This document shows positions 29,901 through 43,131 of a stretch of DNA of 64,000 bases, in pieces. The translations under genes were made by a program, and so were the position numbers. Where the stretch lies: the NCBI RefSeq assembly GCF_000247815.1, contig NC_021677.1, positions 41,580,417 to 41,644,416 on the forward strand, in the 5' to 3' direction. The notes under the pieces were generated by a model that was not told the DNA's origin, did no database searches, and saw only the letters and a program-made list of their open reading frames with translations. How positions within the stretch are numbered: position 1 is the first letter of the stretch; every line of letters begins with the position of its first letter. The DNA comes from Ficedula albicollis (lineage: Eukaryota; Chordata; Aves; Passeriformes; Muscicapidae).

Positions 29901-32900
29901 GCACGTACTGCTGACTTACTGACCACTCAATGGGCGGCTTTCCTTGTGGCTCGATAAACATCTGAACAGGATTTCTTAAAATCATCACTACTGGACAGAG
30001 TGTTTTGAGCCTGTTAAGAATTAAGCTTATTTACGACATTTGAAAAACAAGACTGCAAATACGTACTTTCACATATAATTTTGAAATGCCATTGGCTTCA
30101 CCAAACTAACTGCATTTCGCCTCATCCCTTCTGAGAAAATAAGCAGTTCCAGGCCCAGCTAAGCTGTGGTGGGAAGTCATCTGGGAATTCAGGAAGCTAA
30201 CGGCACAAGCCAAGGAGCTGTGGTTGAATGCTTGAGCAAAGATTCATTTCACCTAACTCTAACCCTCAGAAAGTCCGGAATCTGGTTTCAGCTGCCTCTG
30301 CAGTAAGCAGAGATAAATTCAGTTGCTCGAAGACAACTCGTCACACCTAAAAGAAATACCTGTGTGGATGAGTGTGTGCTTGCAGGTGCATCTTGCAGTA
30401 CTGGAGACAGTAATGCAATCTTGGTACAATCAGGGCAGGTCACTGTAAACACAGATAGACAGACACATCAGATTGAACCCATATGGAAATGTCCAATTTA
30501 TACCCTTCTTTCTGGAAATTGAATGCTCCCATATGTTACCACTTTTTTCCTAAGAAATTTGCCATATATGCTACATATTAATCAAGCTATCTCAAAGCTT
30601 GAGAGGAAAACATTATCCTAGCTGAATGAAGAGATGGATGTTTTGCAGGGATCTGCTGCTCATTTTTGAAAGCGCAGAGACAGGTCATTCCAAACTGTAC
30701 TTGCTGTAACCTAGGAGGAATTTGCCTTGCTGATAAATATTTAACAGTCACGAAGGACTTATCTGCTAGTCCTTGTATGGACACTCTTCAGTGGGCTCAA
30801 AGCAGTACACACCATTTCTCAGGGCCACAGTTCCAAGTACACTTTTTTTTTTCAGGAAGGGAAAGGAAAATCAAAAGTAAGATACAAAAGAGTTGAATGA
30901 CAGGGCTTCTGTGTGAGCCCTAAGAATTCAGAAATAGGCTCCGATTTTTGTTCCATTTAGCTAAAAAGAAAACATTTACTTCATCTTACTATTTGTCTTT
31001 CCCTCAGTTTAGAAGAGAAAACAGAATCTGGATTTATCGATCCATTGAAATTTATTTGGGAAATTGCTTTGCAGGCTGGACTAAGATAAACAGTAATTCA
31101 TAATATACACAGCAAATGATCATGCAAATCACAGAAAAAGAGAGAGCAGAAGAGAGTGGGAGGAAGAATTCATCCCTTAGATGGAAAATGAATGGGTCTT
31201 TAAAACAGGAGAACTGGCGGGGAATCTGCTGCCTATCTGTACTTTGCTTTCTCAGTGTACCCATCTATTGTACACAAACATTAAATGCAAAATTAAAAGT
31301 TGAGTTCAGTTTTCCAATTCATCATTCTCAGGTTCATTTTTTTATTTGTTTGTTTGTGGCTTGTATTCAAGCTTTCTTTACAGCAGGGAGATCTAAAGGG
31401 CTGCAGGCTTTGTATTGTGCAATGAAATCACTCAAACTTCAGATGATTTTGGTCAGATGGAGGGAGGGGTCTTTTCTTTTTCCCTACAAATCAGTCCTGG
31501 AATTTGCCTTGCATCTGGCTGAGGTTGTAAGGTTTTAGAAAAAGAACTGGCAATTCTGCTAGCAGGAGGAATTTTGCGTGGTTAAAGAACGGAGTTAAAG
31601 CAATCTTTCCTGCAGCATGTGTGCACGCTTGTGTTAGTTTCTCATTCTCCACCATTTTCTGAAAACAGGGACTGGGGAAAAAGCACATAGACACATAACA
31701 TTTTTCCATTAGCAGAGCAAGCGGGGGAAGGTAATGGTTTGGGGGGAGGGGATGGTAATCAGAGATCTGCTTAGTCTTCATAGAAAGAAAAATGCCTAGG
31801 CGCCTGCTTTGCCATAAATTGCATCTGGTGGTTGGAGCTACAGCAAGTTATTAAAGTGACTGCATTAAAGTCATAATTCAGCAGGTCAGCAGCACCGTCT
31901 GCAACCCCTCCTCCATCACTGCTCCCAGCCCCATTTTCTGAAGGGACCAAACACCGTTGGCTGAACCAGCTCGTGCTGCTGCACTTGGTGGCTTTTTCCC
32001 TGGGAGGGGAAGGAGAGGGGATAAAAAGAAGGTTAGCTCATACTACTGATTTATTTTGCTTTGCAGGGTCAAGTGGAGATGGTGCTGCACACCCAGGCCT
32101 CAGTAAGAGAGGAAAAATCTCACTTCCCAAATGTAGCTTTCCTCCCACAGCAGCAGGGTGACTCCCTGGCTCCAGGCCTGCTCATTCTCCGTAAATTGTT
32201 CTCTCAGCTTCCTTGCTGGGCTGGGAGAGGTGGAGGAGGGGAGGAAATCAAGATGTCAGCATACCTCAGGGTCGGGTTGAAGGCAGAGGAATATATGTTT
32301 CTTGTGCCCGATCAGATGGAGGGATGGGAACAAAAACAACTTCCCACAAACCTCAAGATGGATGCCGGAGCAGGGGCTGTAAACAGCCAGCTTAGAGGAA
32401 GGCGCTCGCTGTCGAGGTCAGATGCTGGCTCGGAGCAGGCAACATTTGTCTCACATTTTGTCTTATTATAGTTGAGCTGCTCCCCGCCTCACTGCTACGA
32501 TGAAAGCTGCCTGCAGATAATAGCTTCCATTTTGTTTTCTTCAATGAAAAATCAGGCACATACTACATTAGAACAAAAAGGTTCAGGCGTCCCCAGCAGC
32601 TTTTCTGACAACGAGCTTCTGCGCATGTGACTAAAAAGAGACTTGTAGGGGAAAACCCCAATGAACCCCAAACTAAAGGGAAAGCAGATTTCCATCTAAG
32701 CTTCTCAGTCTAAACCGCATGATTTATTAGAAAACAAGATTTTTTTAAAGTGAATCACCTTGCAAAGATCCTATTAAACACCCTCAAATGCAAAAGGTCA
32801 TCACAACTAGGGTTGGGTCACTTTTTGTAGATGTGACCCATTTCTCCTGTTTCCAAGGGAACAGAAGTGCCCTGGAGTCACCCTTGCACCCTTAGAAAGT

Positions 32901-34080
32901 GCTCTGGGGCTCTGTTTTTATTGGCCTGACTGTAGGGAGCACAGCAGGCCACAGGGTGCTTCCTTTCTTCGGATGCTAAATATTTTCTTAATGAATCTAA
33001 GGAAGAACACTGAAGCTGAAACTGCTGAGATGACAAATAGGTGTATGAGGTCATCCAGCAGTGCCAACTCGAGAAAAATGCCAGGTTTTCAGTACATGTT
33101 CACGGAACATGGAAAACAGCAAGCAAGAGGAAAAAAGCATGCACACTGCTATTCTCTTAGCAGCAAAGTTTCCTTGCTTAAAACAAACATGCAAATGTGT
33201 ATTTTTCTGCAGATTACATGTGTTAGAGACACTCTCATTTTTCCTTCTGTTTTTCACTAGCAGTATAAATATATACCTCACAGTGACTCCAGCAGAACAC
33301 TGGGGGATGGGTTTCTTCTGATACACAGGCTCCACAAAATTGTCACACAGCTCCCTTGATGCACAGCCACACTTACACCCACGACTATGGAGGACAAGTA
33401 GAACATGCCATGCCTTCTGGGTCAGGGTTTTTTGTTCCCATTGAGATTTTATTATAGGCTTGAGATCCTCTGAGAATTAAATCCGCTGCTTGTCTACAGA
33501 ATAGATAATGGCAGGGCAACCTTCCCACATCACTGCCTCCTGCCAATGCAGCTCAGCCCTGACCTGGCTACCATTCACAACTGGACAGAGTAGAGCTCGT
33601 TCTCTGTATCCCATTCATAGCCACTGATCTTTGCAAACAAGGAGCAATTTAGAATCCAATTTGATTTTTCTTTTCTTTCAGAAAAGAAACCAACCAGCAA
33701 AACAAGCAGGAAGTGAGCTGCAAGCCACAAAAATTATTTCAAATAAATTTCATGAATACAATGAGGATGACAACAACGTCAGAGTACTAGCGATCTAAGG
33801 AAATTAAAGAATTAATAATACAAAATTAAAATACAGAATCTCCCGTACCCATACAGAGCAGCTTCAAGCCTTGTGTGTGTGACATTCCGCGGAGCTGCTC
33901 TGAAAACACCCATCACCTTAGTCTCAGTCTCTATCTTTTACTAAAGCAGTAGTCACGATGCCCTAAGCACACGAGAAAAGTAAGCATGTGCGAAAAGTAA
34001 GCATGATGGCAGAGCTCGTACGGCTGAAAGCTCATCTGTATTTTGCAAGAGTAAAAAATTTAAAAAATATATTGCCTCTG
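29901..34080. other. Intergenic DNA, no gene recognised
   Basis: No coding exon or RNA gene is supported. Octamer motifs ATGCAAAT occur at 31122-31129 and 33189-33196. A direct repeat gaaaagtaagcatg occurs twice at about 33972-34003. Otherwise nothing notable is seen. Confidence 0.5.
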
Positions 34081-34418
34081 CCTGCAATCCTCTCTCGAGC
34101 TCGCCCCTCGGTCGTGTGTGCGCTTCCGAGTACGCGGCAGCTCCGACAAGCGCTAGGCGCTGCAGCCGCGACTGCCGTATTTGTTATTCCGGATGCCTCA
34201 GCAATGAGACAGACATTCCTATGTGAGGTCTACGATTTTCCCCCAAATGTGAGGATATTAGTCAAGCTCCCATCCCAACGTGAAAACAGTGCGCGTATTT
34301 CCAGTGTCATTTCCAGCAACAAGAGGGCAGCAGGGAGCCTCCAGCAGAGCTCGGGATCCAGCAAGAGCAGACGGGTGTCGGCTTCTTATTTCCAGTCTCC
34401 TTCGGGCAGCGATCACAG
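34081..34418 (+). promoter_or_regulatory. Small CpG-rich patch with CTCF-like site
   Basis: CpG dinucleotides cluster at 34.09-34.20 kb. At 34317-34330 the sequence caacaagagggcag agrees with the CTCF core consensus at about 12 of 14 positions. An open frame of 162 codons crosses the patch on the plus strand (33988-34476) but shows no known domain and runs into a CR1-like fragment, so I do not call it a gene. Insulator or promoter function is inference. Confidence 0.35.
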
Positions 34419-34450
34419 ATTCATAGAATCGTTTGCGTTGGAAAATGGAG
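34419..34450 (-). mobile_element. CR1-like 3' end fragment
   Basis: The string attcatagaatcgtttgcgt followed by tggaaa closely resembles the reverse complement of the conserved 3' terminus of avian CR1 retroposons (tcatagaat repeats followed by a ggtttgggttggaa-like segment). Similarity fades after about 30 bp, so this would be a severely truncated copy lying on the minus strand. The assignment is from memory of the consensus. Confidence 0.45.
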
Positions 34451-37400
34451 GAAAGCTCACTTCTTGCGGAATATAATACAGCCAAACCCCAAGCGAATAC
34501 ACGGGGTCTTACCGTGTTTCTCAAGCAGGTGGACTTAGGAGCATCCTGCTCAGGCTCTTCGGGATGTCTCATACTTGTTTCTTGTTTCTTAAAAAATCTG
34601 ATGGTACAAACAAATTTTTTTTATCAAGTATTTATGCTGTTTCACTGGACTCGCAAGGGATAAGTTGGGCTCATCACAATTTAGATTTTCAGGAAGTCAG
34701 TTGCTGATCTTTCATATATATAATTTAACTTGGTAAATGTACTAGATCTCACAATTAAAGTGGGCTTTGAGGTTGAAACCACCATTTCAAACCTGCAAGT
34801 GCACCCTCACCAGTGGGACAGAAGGACCATGAATGTAGTTTTTTTTCCTACAGGATTCACCACAGGGTGTATCCCTATCAAATTCTCACCCCTCTGGCTA
34901 GCTGTCCACCTCCCTCACAGCCAGGTGTACAGAAATCCACCCATGGCCATGTCTCCTCATTCTCCCCTGAAATGCCCTGTAGATAAACTACCTGTGAAAA
35001 GTCCCTAAGATTTTGGAAGCATTTGGTGTGCACAGCTGCAAAAAAAATACTTGCAGAGAGACATTATAGACATGTTTGGGAAATTCACAAATCAAAGGCA
35101 GAATGTGATTTTTCCTACTGTTCAGTCAAAAATGTAGAGTAATATTTGTGAAGAAATCCGAGAGCAGCTTCACCAAGCAAACTACAGTTTAGCCAAATCC
35201 AGAGCTGCTGTCATTCCCTGCGACAGGGCTTCTCAGTAAATCACAGCAGCTGTCCCTGCAGCGCCAGCAGCAGCCAGGAACACAAGGAACCATTTCTTCT
35301 CTTTCCAGCGCAGAAGCAACACAGGAAAGTCACAGAGCAGCACTGAGTCAGGGCTCTGCGGCACAGTAAACTTCTGAGGCTGCCTGGTATTCTAGGCACA
35401 TCCTTACGGCAATAAACTCCTCAGCATCGTATCCCAGCCAGGAGAGAATCTGGAGCAGCTAAAAATATAGCCTCTGCATCTCAGATGCTTGCACACAGCA
35501 AACTACTGCCTGTGACCTCCACACCCTCCTCTCCCAGCACACACACACACCCAAGGCAGGTGGGGATTGGCCCCAGTTCACAAGGCAAGGACAAGAGACA
35601 GCGCTCACTCTACATTGTGACTGGCATCACACACAGATTTAGGAATAAAACTGGGTGTCCTTTAGGAAGGAGAATTTCTTCTTTGTTGGTACATGAGAAA
35701 AGTCAGGAGGGGTCTGTATTGCCTTGGTCTTTGAGGCACTTTGCTTAGCACAGTGAAACACCCCAAAGATTCTGGCATTAGCAGGCACTATAAATCTCGA
35801 AGACACCACATGTGTGACCAGATTATATATAGCTCTGCTTTCACATTACCAACTCCAAAACACCACACAAAGAAGAAGATAATGAAATATCCACCTCTCC
35901 AGCCGTCACTCTCTAATCTGAAACGGCATTTCCAGGAGCCATTTTCACTCAACCACAGAGTCTAGGAACAAACACGTTCTCACCCTCCCACTCACTGTCA
36001 GACAGCCCCACAACTGGTACGCACGTACACAATCACACACATATTCATTCTCTACTTTTCTTACTAAGAGATACAAAAAGTCTCATGTATTTGCAGTTTA
36101 TCACATGCAAACATACGCATCTCTTCCCTTTCAGTCATGCAAATACACAATCGAAAACCATTCTGGGTTAAATTCTATTTTCACTTATGCTATGCAAATA
36201 TAAAAGCTGAATACTTCCATTAAGATAACAGATTTACAACTGTGTAACTGAGATCAGAATATGGTGCTGACTCTCTCATACATAAATTTCCATAGTTGCT
36301 CCTGAATTTGTCTTTTTCCTCAGCCGCCTCTCTGAGCATTAATCATTCAACATTTAAATCAGCCATCCACTTGCTTCTTTTTGCTTTGTCAATGAAAATT
36401 GTTCAGCATTAATTATAAAACTCATTCTCTGCTGAGGTTTTCTTGGCTTTTTTTCATTAGTGGGTGGAAGTGTCAATTTACAGTCATCTCGTCCTGTCTT
36501 CAAAAATACCCTGTGTACCAGCTACACTGCAGAAACATTCTCTGTGTGAGAGCGCCTGTAAATGTGTGTCTGAGCTAGTGAATGTGTGAGCTTGTAAATG
36601 TATATGCAAGATTGGGAATGCATGTGCATACATGTGTATATGTAGAAAAGATATGGAGATGGTGTTAGAATTAGCAAGGCTAAATGTTTCTCAGGCTTTA
36701 TTTTCCAGTTTGAATTTTAACCATCTTCTGAATTTAAAGATTTTAACCCTAGTGATACAGATGATTTCAGGTTACAAAGCAGAGTTTATGGCAACTGTAA
36801 ATGCATTTGAAATCAAATATCTTTGGCGACAACAACACAATACAGATTTAATTTTTGTAGCCGTAAAACCTCTCCAGATTTGCTTTCATATTTTATAACC
36901 AAAAGGATTGGGCATTCTTGGTCCAGCATCCTGTGCAACTTTGCAGTACAAAACCAATGTAAGTGCCACAATGCACATGGTAAGATAATAAACCAATATG
37001 CTATAGCCAACAGCACATCACAAGGTAATAAACACAAGGGCTAGAGAATTTGGTTTAAATGGGAAACATTTTAGTGTATGGACTAAATACAGTAAAGACA
37101 GAGGCTGAGTAAACTTGTCTTTGCAGGTATGATATTCACAATTGTGAATGTCTTACTCTGTTACTACAAAGCAGAAAATACTCCAGTGTGTAAGTGTTTT
37201 CCAATCTTTCCATTATATTGGGATGCTGCAACCTATATTTAACCTAAGGGGAGGGATGTTCTCAAAAAACAATTCACTCCTTGGCAATCATTTCTGCTAC
37301 CAGTTACATAAAATGTTAGACCACTTTAGCTGCCAAGAAGGGATTAAAAAAAGAGGGCGAAAAGGCAACCAGGAAAAAGCTGTGTCTCTTCATAAAAATG

Positions 37401-37615
37401 TATTATGAGGCAACATAAGATCTGAGTCAAGAAACTACAGTAATCTCCCAGACAACAACAAAAAGATGAACAGTGCAAGAGCAAATGCTCTTCCCCTTTT
37501 GGGATTCTGGTATGAGTTTGTTCTGTCCTAGTGCATTTACAGTGTCATGGCCTTCATGGGGGCCTTGTTTTGTGGAAAAAGATGATTCAGGCAGCCAGGT
37601 ATGTGATGTGCTGAC
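34451..37615. other. AT-rich intergenic DNA with octamer pair
   Basis: No gene is seen. Two ATGCAAAT octamers lie 55 bp apart at 36137-36144 and 36192-36199 in an AT-rich segment with several ATTA motifs. A short (CA)n run is present near 35540. The segment has the look of a conserved enhancer block, but conservation cannot be judged from one sequence. Confidence 0.45.
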
Positions 37616-38806
37616 TTCCCTTCCCTTCCCTTCCCTTCCCTTCCCTTCCCTTCCCTTCCCTTCCCTTCCCTTCCCTTCCCTTCCCTTCCCTTCCCTTCCC
37701 TTCCCTTCCCTTCCCTTCCCTTCCCTTCCCTTCCCTTCCCTTCCCTTCCCTTCCCTTCCCTTCCCTTCCCTTCCCTTCCCTTCCCTTCCCTTCCCTTCCC
37801 TTCCCTTCCCTTCCCTTCCCTTCCCTTCCCTTCCCTTCCCTTCCCTTCCCTTCCCTTCCCTTCCCTTCCCTTCCCTTCCCTTCCCTTCCCTTCCCTTCCC
37901 TTCCCTTCCCTTCCCTTCCCTTCCCTTCCCTTCCCTTCCCTTCCCTTCCCTTCCCTTCCCTTCCCTTCCCTTCCCTTCCCTTCCCTTCCCTTCCCTTCCC
38001 TTCCCTTCCCTTCCCTTCCCTTCCCTTCCCTTCCCTTCCCTTCCCTTCCCTTCCCTTCCCTTCCCTTCCCTTCCCTTCCCTTCCCTTCCCTTCCCTTCCC
38101 TTCCCTTCCCTTCCCTTCCCTTCCCTTCCCTTCCCTTCCCTTCCCTTCCCTTCCCTTCCCTTCCCTTCCCTTCCCTTCCCTTCCCTTCCCTTCCCTTCCC
38201 TTCCCTTCCCTTCCCTTCCCTTCCCTTCCCTTCCCTTCCCTTCCCTTCCCTTCCCTTCCCTTCCCTTCCCTTCCCTTCCCTTCCCTTCCCTTCCCTTCCC
38301 TTCCCTTCCCTTCCCTTCCCTTCCCTTCCCTTCCCTTCCCTTCCCTTCCCTTCCCTTCCCTTCCCTTCCCTTCCCTTCCCTTCCCTTCCCTTCCCTTCCC
38401 TTCCCTTCCCTTCCCTTCCCTTCCCTTCCCTTCCCTTCCCTTCCCTTCCCTTCCCTTCCCTTCCCTTCCCTTCCCTTCCCTTCCCTTCCCTTCCCTTCCC
38501 TTCCCTTCCCTTCCCTTCCCTTCCCTTCCCTTCCCTTCCCTTCCCTTCCCTTCCCTTCCCTTCCCTTCCCTTCCCTTCCCTTCCCTTCCCTTCCCTTCCC
38601 TTCCCTTCCCTTCCCTTCCCTTCCCTTCCCTTCCCTTCCCTTCCCTTCCCTTCCCTTCCCTTCCCTTCCCTTCCCTTCCCTTCCCTTCCCTTCCCTTCCC
38701 TTCCCTTCCCTTCCCTTCCCTTCCCTTCTTCCCTTCCCTTCCCTTCCCTTCCCTGAAACTTCCCTTCCCTTCCCTTCCCTTCCCTTCCCTTCCCTTCCCT
38801 CTCCCT
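37616..38806. repeat. (TTCCC)n pentanucleotide array, ~1.2 kb
   Basis: About 220 uninterrupted TTCCC units run from 37616 to about 38725. A shortened unit follows near 38726-38731, then a short break (tgaaact, 38754-38760), then about eight more units to about 38800 and a degenerate end. One strand is pure pyrimidine and the other pure purine (GGGAA), so the array could adopt triplex or other unusual structures. Long frames reading SLPFP or KGREG repeats on the two strands are by-products. The near-perfect uniformity over 1.1 kb points to recent expansion or to consensus smoothing of the repeat. Confidence 0.95.
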
Positions 38807-41800
38807 GGGCTGGTGGCCATTGAACTGTGGTGCCTGTTCTGTATGCTCTGTGCTGCTGAGATGGAGTTGCAGTTTCAGCTCAGTTTCACAGGACTGCTGC
38901 CCACCCCCAAATTCTGCATTGCAACAGACAGCAATTGCCTCAACTGCAGAAAACACACAAAGTGAGACTCAGAACAGAGATCAAGAATGGAATTGGTCCT
39001 GAACACTAAATTGGGGAGGAGCAAGAAGCTGTTGAGAGAAGGAAGTTAATACTACCCAAGCTGTATCCATTCTATGAAAAAAACGAAACCTTCAATCTCC
39101 AAGGCTATCAGGCAATGCTTTTCACTCATACTGAAAAACTGGAAAATAGATAGTGTCTTTTTACTCTATGATGAAAAGATAATAAGTAGAAATAACAGTC
39201 TTTAGTCAAACAACAGAGCACCTCTCCAACAGAAGTTCTGCTTTAGCTAAACACTCAGAGAGTGAAGTGGGAATACAGCCCAGGGTTTGGGTTTATTTTT
39301 TTTGTACAGACCTCTGCATGTGCTGCTCTGATGAGGTTATCATACAAACAAAGAGGTAAGACAGCTAGTCAAGCAGTGCTTTCTCTCCCACTGACAGAAC
39401 AGGAGGAAAAAGGTGAGTTTGATTCTCATTTAAATCAAAACCATTTTGTATGCCTGGGAGCAAAAATAATGAGCTCAAACTCAAGTCTGCATTAGGGAGC
39501 ACTTCTCTGGGATAGGTAACCTGTGAAAGCACCACAAATATGCTTCTACAAGTGAGCCATGCTTTTGTGCATGGGACAGGCTCACTAGGTGAGGAGACAG
39601 AAAGGGCTGTGGCCCCAGCTCTCCCATGGCTTCCCACCCAGTGCACAAGCTTTCAGACACACCATGCAGAAGTGCTTGGCAAGCCTGCTTACCTCTCCTC
39701 CATGCCTGATGCTGTGTATTCCTACAGAAAGTAAGAGGTACTCCATCTTGTCTCCTTCTCTCAAGTAAAATAACCTCTTCCAAGAAAGGCATGTCTTCAC
39801 TATTATAAACACACTGACACATTGAAATTCTTATTAGCAAAGCTACACTGGTCAGAAATCATCTGTACCACACTCATGTCAGAAGGGCTAGGACTGATCC
39901 GACCTTAGAAGAACAGAAAATAATTTTTTGCCAAACTCTAATTTACACCCATGTTTTTTATAGTTCTTGCCAGCATAAAAGAACATTGGAAGAAGCATAT
40001 ATCATACCTGTTTTGACCCTGCTTGCACTTCTTACTAGTGTGAATGAGAATTTGGAACTGTGAGTCCATATGTGCCTCTAAATTGCTTCCAATTTTTCTA
40101 CATGCTTATTTTAGCAGTAGTTGTCACCCATGTGTATGCAAATTAAGCTTGCAGAGGAGCTCTGAGTAATAGGGAGAAAACAGCCTACCACTGTTTATTA
40201 GACTACAGCTGATGCCACAGTAAAAATGCTGTTGGTAATTTTAGTTCCCTTCCTCAGGGACACTTCCTGCTCTTCCACATCATTATGAAAACTGCTGGTG
40301 ACAACGCACTCAATCCCAGTACTGGGAGCTCCTCAGAAAGACTCATAACAAAACAGACTCTTGAGCCTGGTTTGTGGTTTGTTTCTTTTTTTTTTCTGCT
40401 AATCTTCCAAGTCTGGATCTTCTTTATCTTCCAGATCAGAGGTGAAATGCATGGCATGGCAGAACAAATGAGGCTTTTCTATCCTTTGCCCATGGATCTC
40501 CTTCTTCTAAAGTCACAGAACTTCATTCACAAAAACTGTCAGCTCAATGCCTTTCACAGCCATGATATTACCTGAAAGAGCTTTTAATGCACTTAGATTT
40601 TAGCATGGTATTTTCACACTTTTCATCTTAGTTTTTATTGTCTGATAAATCATCTAAGACTTCGAAAGCCACATTTTCTTTTGAGTGATTCTGTCTTCTT
40701 CCACTTGGCAAGTGTCACATTCTTCTGTGATTTTCTTATGGCATTTAAAGCAACAGGAACCTTTTTATTTACTTCTCTCACAGGGCATTCACATCATTTC
40801 TCCTTTCTCTAGAAAAATTTACAACTCCAGGGTTACTGCACCTGCAAAATCATCCAAAGAAGGCCATCTGCTTCGTCTGACCTTCAAAGCTGGTGGCAAA
40901 TTTTGGTTTTAATTTAAGTGAAAATTCTGAGTTATTCAGATACAGAGATTCAAGTTTTCAGCCACTTTACATATTAGGCATATACTAAATTTGAATGAAA
41001 TCATTTGCACATGTGCAACCTACATTTATGCATGCAAATCAGGCAATTAGGTACAAAATTACCTGATTTGCATACATAATGCTAGAACTGAGCAAGTAAT
41101 ATGCAACAAAAAACATATTCTATTAATATTATTTTCTTCTCTTCTGAAATTAGCTGCAACTGGATTAGAAAATACTCAAGATATTCATCACTCAAAATGA
41201 TTATTTGATGAACATTTCTAGGTCTACTGATATGCTAGCTAATTACACATCTGAAATGATACCGATTTTGTATCATGTTTGGTAACCTAGCATGAAGTTT
41301 ATAATAAAATGTGCAATACCACCTTTTCCATGTTTAGAATTCAACTTAAAATTAACTTATAAAAATGAAATCTTTAGTTAATGAATATTAACGCACAGCA
41401 ACACGAGTCCCCCAAAATTTGCTTTTGAATTCAAATTTAATTTTTTTTTTTTTGCTGTTTGTGCAATGCAGCTGCTTTTCCATGCACACAAATATGGAGC
41501 TGGTGCAAAAGCATCTGAGTATGTAGAAAAAGAAGATAGTGCAAACCATCTGTGGACTCTGGAGGGTATTTCCTACAGTACTGCAGTTGTAAGCAGACAG
41601 GTCACACCTCAGAGGTGAAACAAGAAGCTTTTCCTCACCACAGCAACACTAGAGGGGCCTGCCTTACTGGAAGGTAAGTGCATACCCTGGGAGGGCTCTG
41701 GTGATACCTTTGACCGTGACCTCTCCTCTCCTGTGGCTCTTCCTGCCTCCTACTGCCTCCCTGCTCTGCACATGTACCAACACATTTATTTTGGTTTGCT

Positions 41801-43131
41801 TCCTTTTGCTGTGCTCCGTCTTGCTCAGAAGGCAAACTCCTCAGGCACAGACCTGTCCTATTTGTCTACAAAGTCTTATGCATACTAAGGGGCTTTAGCT
41901 GTAGAATAAATAAACAATAACTGCACTTCTGCTGCGGTGCAGAGACATTTTTGCATGTCTCTAACTGTTCTCATGGGCTTATCTCCAAACCCCTTCAAGC
42001 AGTTCATTATAATTTTTAAGATGGGGTTTCCAATATTCTTTCAGGTAAGGGCAGATCTTGGTTCCTGTCATGGCACTACGAAGCTCCACATAGCATCCAG
42101 CATTTCATTCCTCATGTATCCTGGCATTTGCTTTTTGATCAGATGCCCATTTTACAGACATGAGCTTCCAATAAGTTATCCAGTGGCAATCAGACCTTCC
42201 CTGCAAATACCCTGATACCTTTAATAAAACTAGGCAATACACTTTGGCAAATTATTTCTTCATAGTATGCACAACTGCATATGCCATAAATAAAACCTGC
42301 TACTGTCTGGATCATTCACCTATCAGCAGTGTGCCAATTCCTACTGGTTTGATTTTTTTATGCCCAAATAGTACTTTCAAACATTTCAACATCCCCTCTT
42401 TTTTTTTTCCTTTAGATTTAAATCATAAGCATTTCTAAGACAACTATGTCTTTGTCTTCCAAAAACTATGTTGCACATCTTTGGCTGATACAAGAATATA
42501 ACAACAATGACCACCAAGGTACTTGACAAGATCCACTTTAAGAACCATCATCTTGTGACAACCTTGCTCCTCATGATCTATTGCCCCTCATTGCAGGAAC
42601 TTCTTTGTTTCTTATTCATCAACAAATTGGTAATGAGGGACTCTCCACCTCACAACCTATTGGTCAACTATAATTAATTTTATTTCCAGTGCCTCTGCTG
42701 CTCCACAAAATTTTTCTGCTCATAACTATGCAATCATTTGGCTTTTATGTGTCTGTCAATCACAACAGCTTCAGAGCATCTCTTGGGCATTTAGACCCAG
42801 AAAACTCTGCATGTCTTCCTTTCCTTTTTATCCCCACCTGCTGAAGGATAGAGTTTGTATAATTTTCCTTTCTTGCCTTTGTCACTGGCATTTGTCTTTA
42901 CTTCATCCTCTATTTCATGTTAAGGATCTCCAGATCTCCTTGACACACATCCCAAAAGAGGTACAGTTTCAATTCTTGATCTTTCCTGACAGCAACCCTC
43001 CCTTTCAACACTCAGCAATTTCATTTCTAGGAGGACATATATACAGAGGCAATTCAGTACCACCTTTGTAAGCTCAGGAATTTGTAAGAGGCATGGAGAA
43101 GTCCTGCAGGCCAAGAATGTAAGTGTTTCTG
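38807..43131. other. Intergenic DNA with octamer palindrome
   Basis: No gene is supported. The notable item is the inverted repeat at 41026-41079, listed separately. An additional octamer is at 40136-40143. A plus-strand acceptor-like ttcctacag (to about 41579) and donor-like ggaag|gtaagt (about 41672) bracket some 90 bases, but such pairs arise by chance and no transcript is implied. Confidence 0.45.
41026..41079. repeat. 54-bp inverted repeat with paired octamers
   Basis: Left arm 41026-41048 and right arm 41057-41079 are reverse complements with about two mismatches in 23 positions, separated by an 8-base loop (aggtacaa). Each arm carries an ATGCAAAT octamer (41032-41039, and 41066-41073 in inverse) and an aatt core. 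The inner 17 bp have one mismatch, which becomes a G-U wobble if read as minus-strand RNA. It could be a dimeric POU/homeodomain site, a hairpin RNA or the remnant of a palindromic element. It is short for a typical microRNA precursor. Confidence 0.6.

Noticed and set aside
37427..38956. Long frames of KGREG and SLPFP repeats on both strands
   Set aside because: They are translations of the TTCCC array; a 15-base periodicity gives open frames automatically.
41580..41672. Internal exon bounded by ttcctacag and gtaagt
   Set aside because: Such splice-site pairs are common by chance, and there is no coding potential or CpG island nearby.
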